Positions 61,901-64,000 of a stretch of DNA of 64,000 nucleotides are shown here, in pieces (the first letter of the stretch is position 1; every line of letters begins with the position of its first letter). The translations under genes were made by a program, and so were the position numbers. Below the pieces are notes generated by a model. It saw only the letters and a list, made by a program, of their open reading frames with translations. It did not search any database and was not told where the DNA came from. Location: contig OW051493.1 of NCBI GenBank assembly GCA_932521035.1, forward strand, positions 3,286,001-3,350,000, read 5' to 3'. The DNA comes from Oscheius dolichura. Taxonomy: Eukaryota > Nematoda > Chromadorea > Rhabditida > Rhabditidae.

Positions 61901-64000
61901 ACAGGACAGCTAAACTGGAAGGATTGACGGACAAGATGGGGCAGATCAGGGAAATGATCGCCGTAGCTCGAGATGCCGCCAACAGGATCCGACTGGGAGC
62001 TCACTTCGAGAGGGGCAGCTCTCTCGATCTAAACATGCCCCACCGGGTGAGCCGGTCTGCCGCCCACACGGACATCTCCTTCTACTTCCGAACCCAGTCC
62101 GATCACGGAATCCCTCTCTTTTTCGGAAACGAAGAAGGCTCGGCTGGTTAGTTTTACTTCTATCTGAAAATAAAGCACTCAAATTTAGGAACTCGAGCTG
62201 TCCCCACGGAGGATTTCATCGCCGTGGAGATCGAATACGGCAAGCCGAAGGTGACCATCGACCTCGGAGACAAGCCGCTGGTTATGACCCTGGACACACG
62301 GGTGGCCGACAACCAATGGAGGAGGATCGACGTCAAGAGAATTGGAAAAACCGCGACTGTCTCCATCACCACCCCGGGATCCGATGAGGTAGCCTCACCT
62401 CCATCTTCTAATACAGCTCATTTCAGATTGGCGAGAGCAAGCAGGCCGTGTCTGAAGGAAACATGTCCGTTTTGAATCTTCACCAGACCCAGAGCAAGCT
62501 CTTTGTCGGAGGAATTCCTCAGGCCAATCGGGTGTCGAGGGAAGTCAGAAACCGGGATTTCGAGGGAGATATCGAGGAGCTTCTCCTCCATGGCGAACCA
62601 GTAGGACTGTGGAATACAAAGGATAAGGGATCTGTTCGTGTCCAGGGTGCTCCCAAGCGGCCTAGAAATACTGGAGCCGCTGAAAACACCGGTAGGAGGC
62701 TATTCAGACAATGGCGAATAAGAAATTCCAGGAGTCTCGTTGAATGGGGAAGGGTACATCGTCCACGAGCTGGGCCACTGGAACCCCCGAAAGAGGACGG
62801 TCTTCTCTCTACAATTCCTCACCTACTCTCCTGATGGCCTGTTGTTCTTTGTTGGAAAGGAGGTAATTTCGTCGTATTTCTTAATAAGCCGTCCATTACA
62901 GCGTGACTTCTTGGCCCTTGAACTGAGCCTTGGTGCAGTCAAGCTCTCTCTGGACTTTGGATCAGGCGTGGGCCAATGGACCTCGGAGAAACAGAACTAT
63001 AACGACGGAGAATGGCACACGGTCAATGTGGTCCGGGAGGGAACCCATGTCAAGCTGAGTGTGGACAACGAGGTCGTGACCGAGGAAGACTCTCCCGGAG
63101 GCAAGGCCGAGATGAGCGTGACCGAGAACTTCTACCTCGGAGGAGTGCCGGCTGGAGTCAACTTGCGCTCTCCTGTAGAACCGCTGCGTGGCTGTCTCCG
63201 CTCAATTCGTCTGAATTCGGACGAGGTCGATCTGCAGGGAAGAGGCGTCCGTGCCAGTAAGGGCATTCGAAACGCCTGCCCCGTTGGAGGAGTCAGTACC
63301 ATTTCCATCCTTTCCGACCGGTCATCTGCTGTCTTCAACAACATTTCCACCCGAGCAGAGGCTGAAGTCACCCTTCGCTTCAAGACTCGCGAGAGTACTG
63401 GCATCCTCCTGACCGTCAGGACGGAAGAAGATGACCTGCTTTCTCTTTCCATCGGAGACGGCCACCTGACCGCCAGCTCTGGAGAAGACAAACTCGCTCT
63501 GGAGCTGGCCGACGCCGCCGACGAGCAGTGGCACTTCGTCTCGGTCAAGAAGACCAAGGACTACATTCGAATTGACGTGGACGACAAGCACTCCAAGCAG
63601 GGAACTAGGAACAATGGAGAAGACGCTCGCCCCGGGGAGATCGCCTCCATCAGTTTTGGCCGACAGGACGCCGGCTCGTTTGTCGGCTGTGTGGGCGACG
63701 TCACCTTCAACGGGCAGTTGCTGGATTTCTCCAAGGTGGGACATGAGAGGGAGAAGAATTGCAAACTATTCAGGCCGTAATCAACGAGGTGTCCTTGACT
63801 GGCTGTTCTCTGAAGGACGACCTCGTGAGGACGACTGTCAGCCCGTCGACCACAGCAGCCGTCCCTCTCTCTGACGTCGAGGAGCCGTCCACCACCCTCG
63901 CTCCTACGGCCGAACCCAAACCCGAGGTAGATTCCTTCTTCTTTTCTTGTAGTGAATATGACCTGAGAATAATGCCTTTCAGCCTGACGAGGTGTCTAGC
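52976..64000 (+). CDS. epi-1: Laminin alpha chain, alpha-3/5 (EPI-1) type, 3' end outside window
   Basis: Basement-membrane heterotrimer subunit. Signal peptide [19 protein letters not shown]; laminin N-terminal domain ([46 protein letters not shown]); about 11 laminin-EGF repeats at 54.0-56.0 kb with the eight-Cys pattern; a large non-EGF domain IVb at about 56.0-57.8 kb, characteristic of alpha-3/5; more LE repeats (57.87-58.57 kb); a laminin IV type A domain (58.62-59.12 kb, [20 protein letters not shown]); LE repeats to 60.2 kb; a coiled-coil arm (60.24-62.02 kb); LG1, LG2 and LG3 (62.03-63.75 kb). A 41-nt intron (63737-63777) removes an apparent stop, giving LLDFSK joined to [11 protein letters not shown], then a Thr/Pro linker before LG4. 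LG4-5 lie beyond the right edge. Domain order favours EPI-1 over LAM-3. Confidence 0.94.

Noticed and set aside
63770-63780. Apparent stop codon ending laminin in LG3 (NCKLFRP then TAA)
   Set aside because: A 41-nt intron with donor AAG/GTGGGA and acceptor TATTCAG removes it and joins LLDFSK to [13 protein letters not shown], the expected end of an LG domain.

Overview
The window reads as nuclear DNA of a nematode, most likely an enoplean (clade I, Trichuris/Trichinella-like). Genes are dense and lie on both strands. Introns are mostly very short (about 35-60 nt) and end in TTTCAG or TTTTAG. Almost every start codon sits 0-25 nt downstream of such an acceptor with no visible upstream exon, which is what spliced-leader trans-splicing would leave. 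The gene content fits: a nematode-type supplementary nuclear receptor (P-box context CKACAAFFRR), a laminin alpha of EPI-1 type, an acatalytic carbonic-anhydrase-related protein, an arginine kinase and CAL-1-like calmodulin. All exon models come from hand translation; species and exact exon edges are inference.

Layout. 1-3.4 kb (AT-rich): the 5' part of an ER HSP110/HYOU1 chaperone (minus), a GSKIP homologue (minus), and a divergent ZCCHC9-type zinc-knuckle protein (plus). 3.4-12.5 kb (GC-rich): a gene-poor stretch, then a KANK/VAB-19 ankyrin protein (plus) converging on an organic solute transporter alpha (minus). 14.9-16.8 kb (AT-rich): hyaluronidase. 17-31 kb (GC-rich): a BAX-inhibitor-like protein, a calcium channel alpha-2/delta gene with an arginine kinase nested antisense in one intron, a nuclear receptor, and a CA10/11-like protein whose first exon is about 2.2 kb upstream. 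31-40 kb: several lineage-specific genes (two secreted Cys-rich proteins with clear TATA boxes, some unrecognised small genes) and a duplicated element of about 400 bp. 40-52 kb: an aquaporin that straddles a GC/AT boundary, then calmodulin, an SFT2D3 homologue with an Sds3-type corepressor gene inside its intron, NDUFB3, a DTWD1-like fragment and SEC62. 53-64 kb (GC-rich): a laminin alpha chain that runs off the right edge in its LG3-LG4 linker.

How the genes relate. Several products work in the ER/Golgi (HYOU1, SEC62, SFT2, probably the BI-1-like protein), others in basement membrane and muscle attachment (laminin alpha, KANK/VAB-19) or in excitability and muscle energetics (alpha-2/delta, arginine kinase, calmodulin). 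Physical arrangement is more informative than function: two genes nested antisense or opposite-strand in introns, several divergent pairs with 130-310 bp between start codons, and one tight minus-strand series (DTWD1-like, NDUFB3, SFT2) spaced like an operon.
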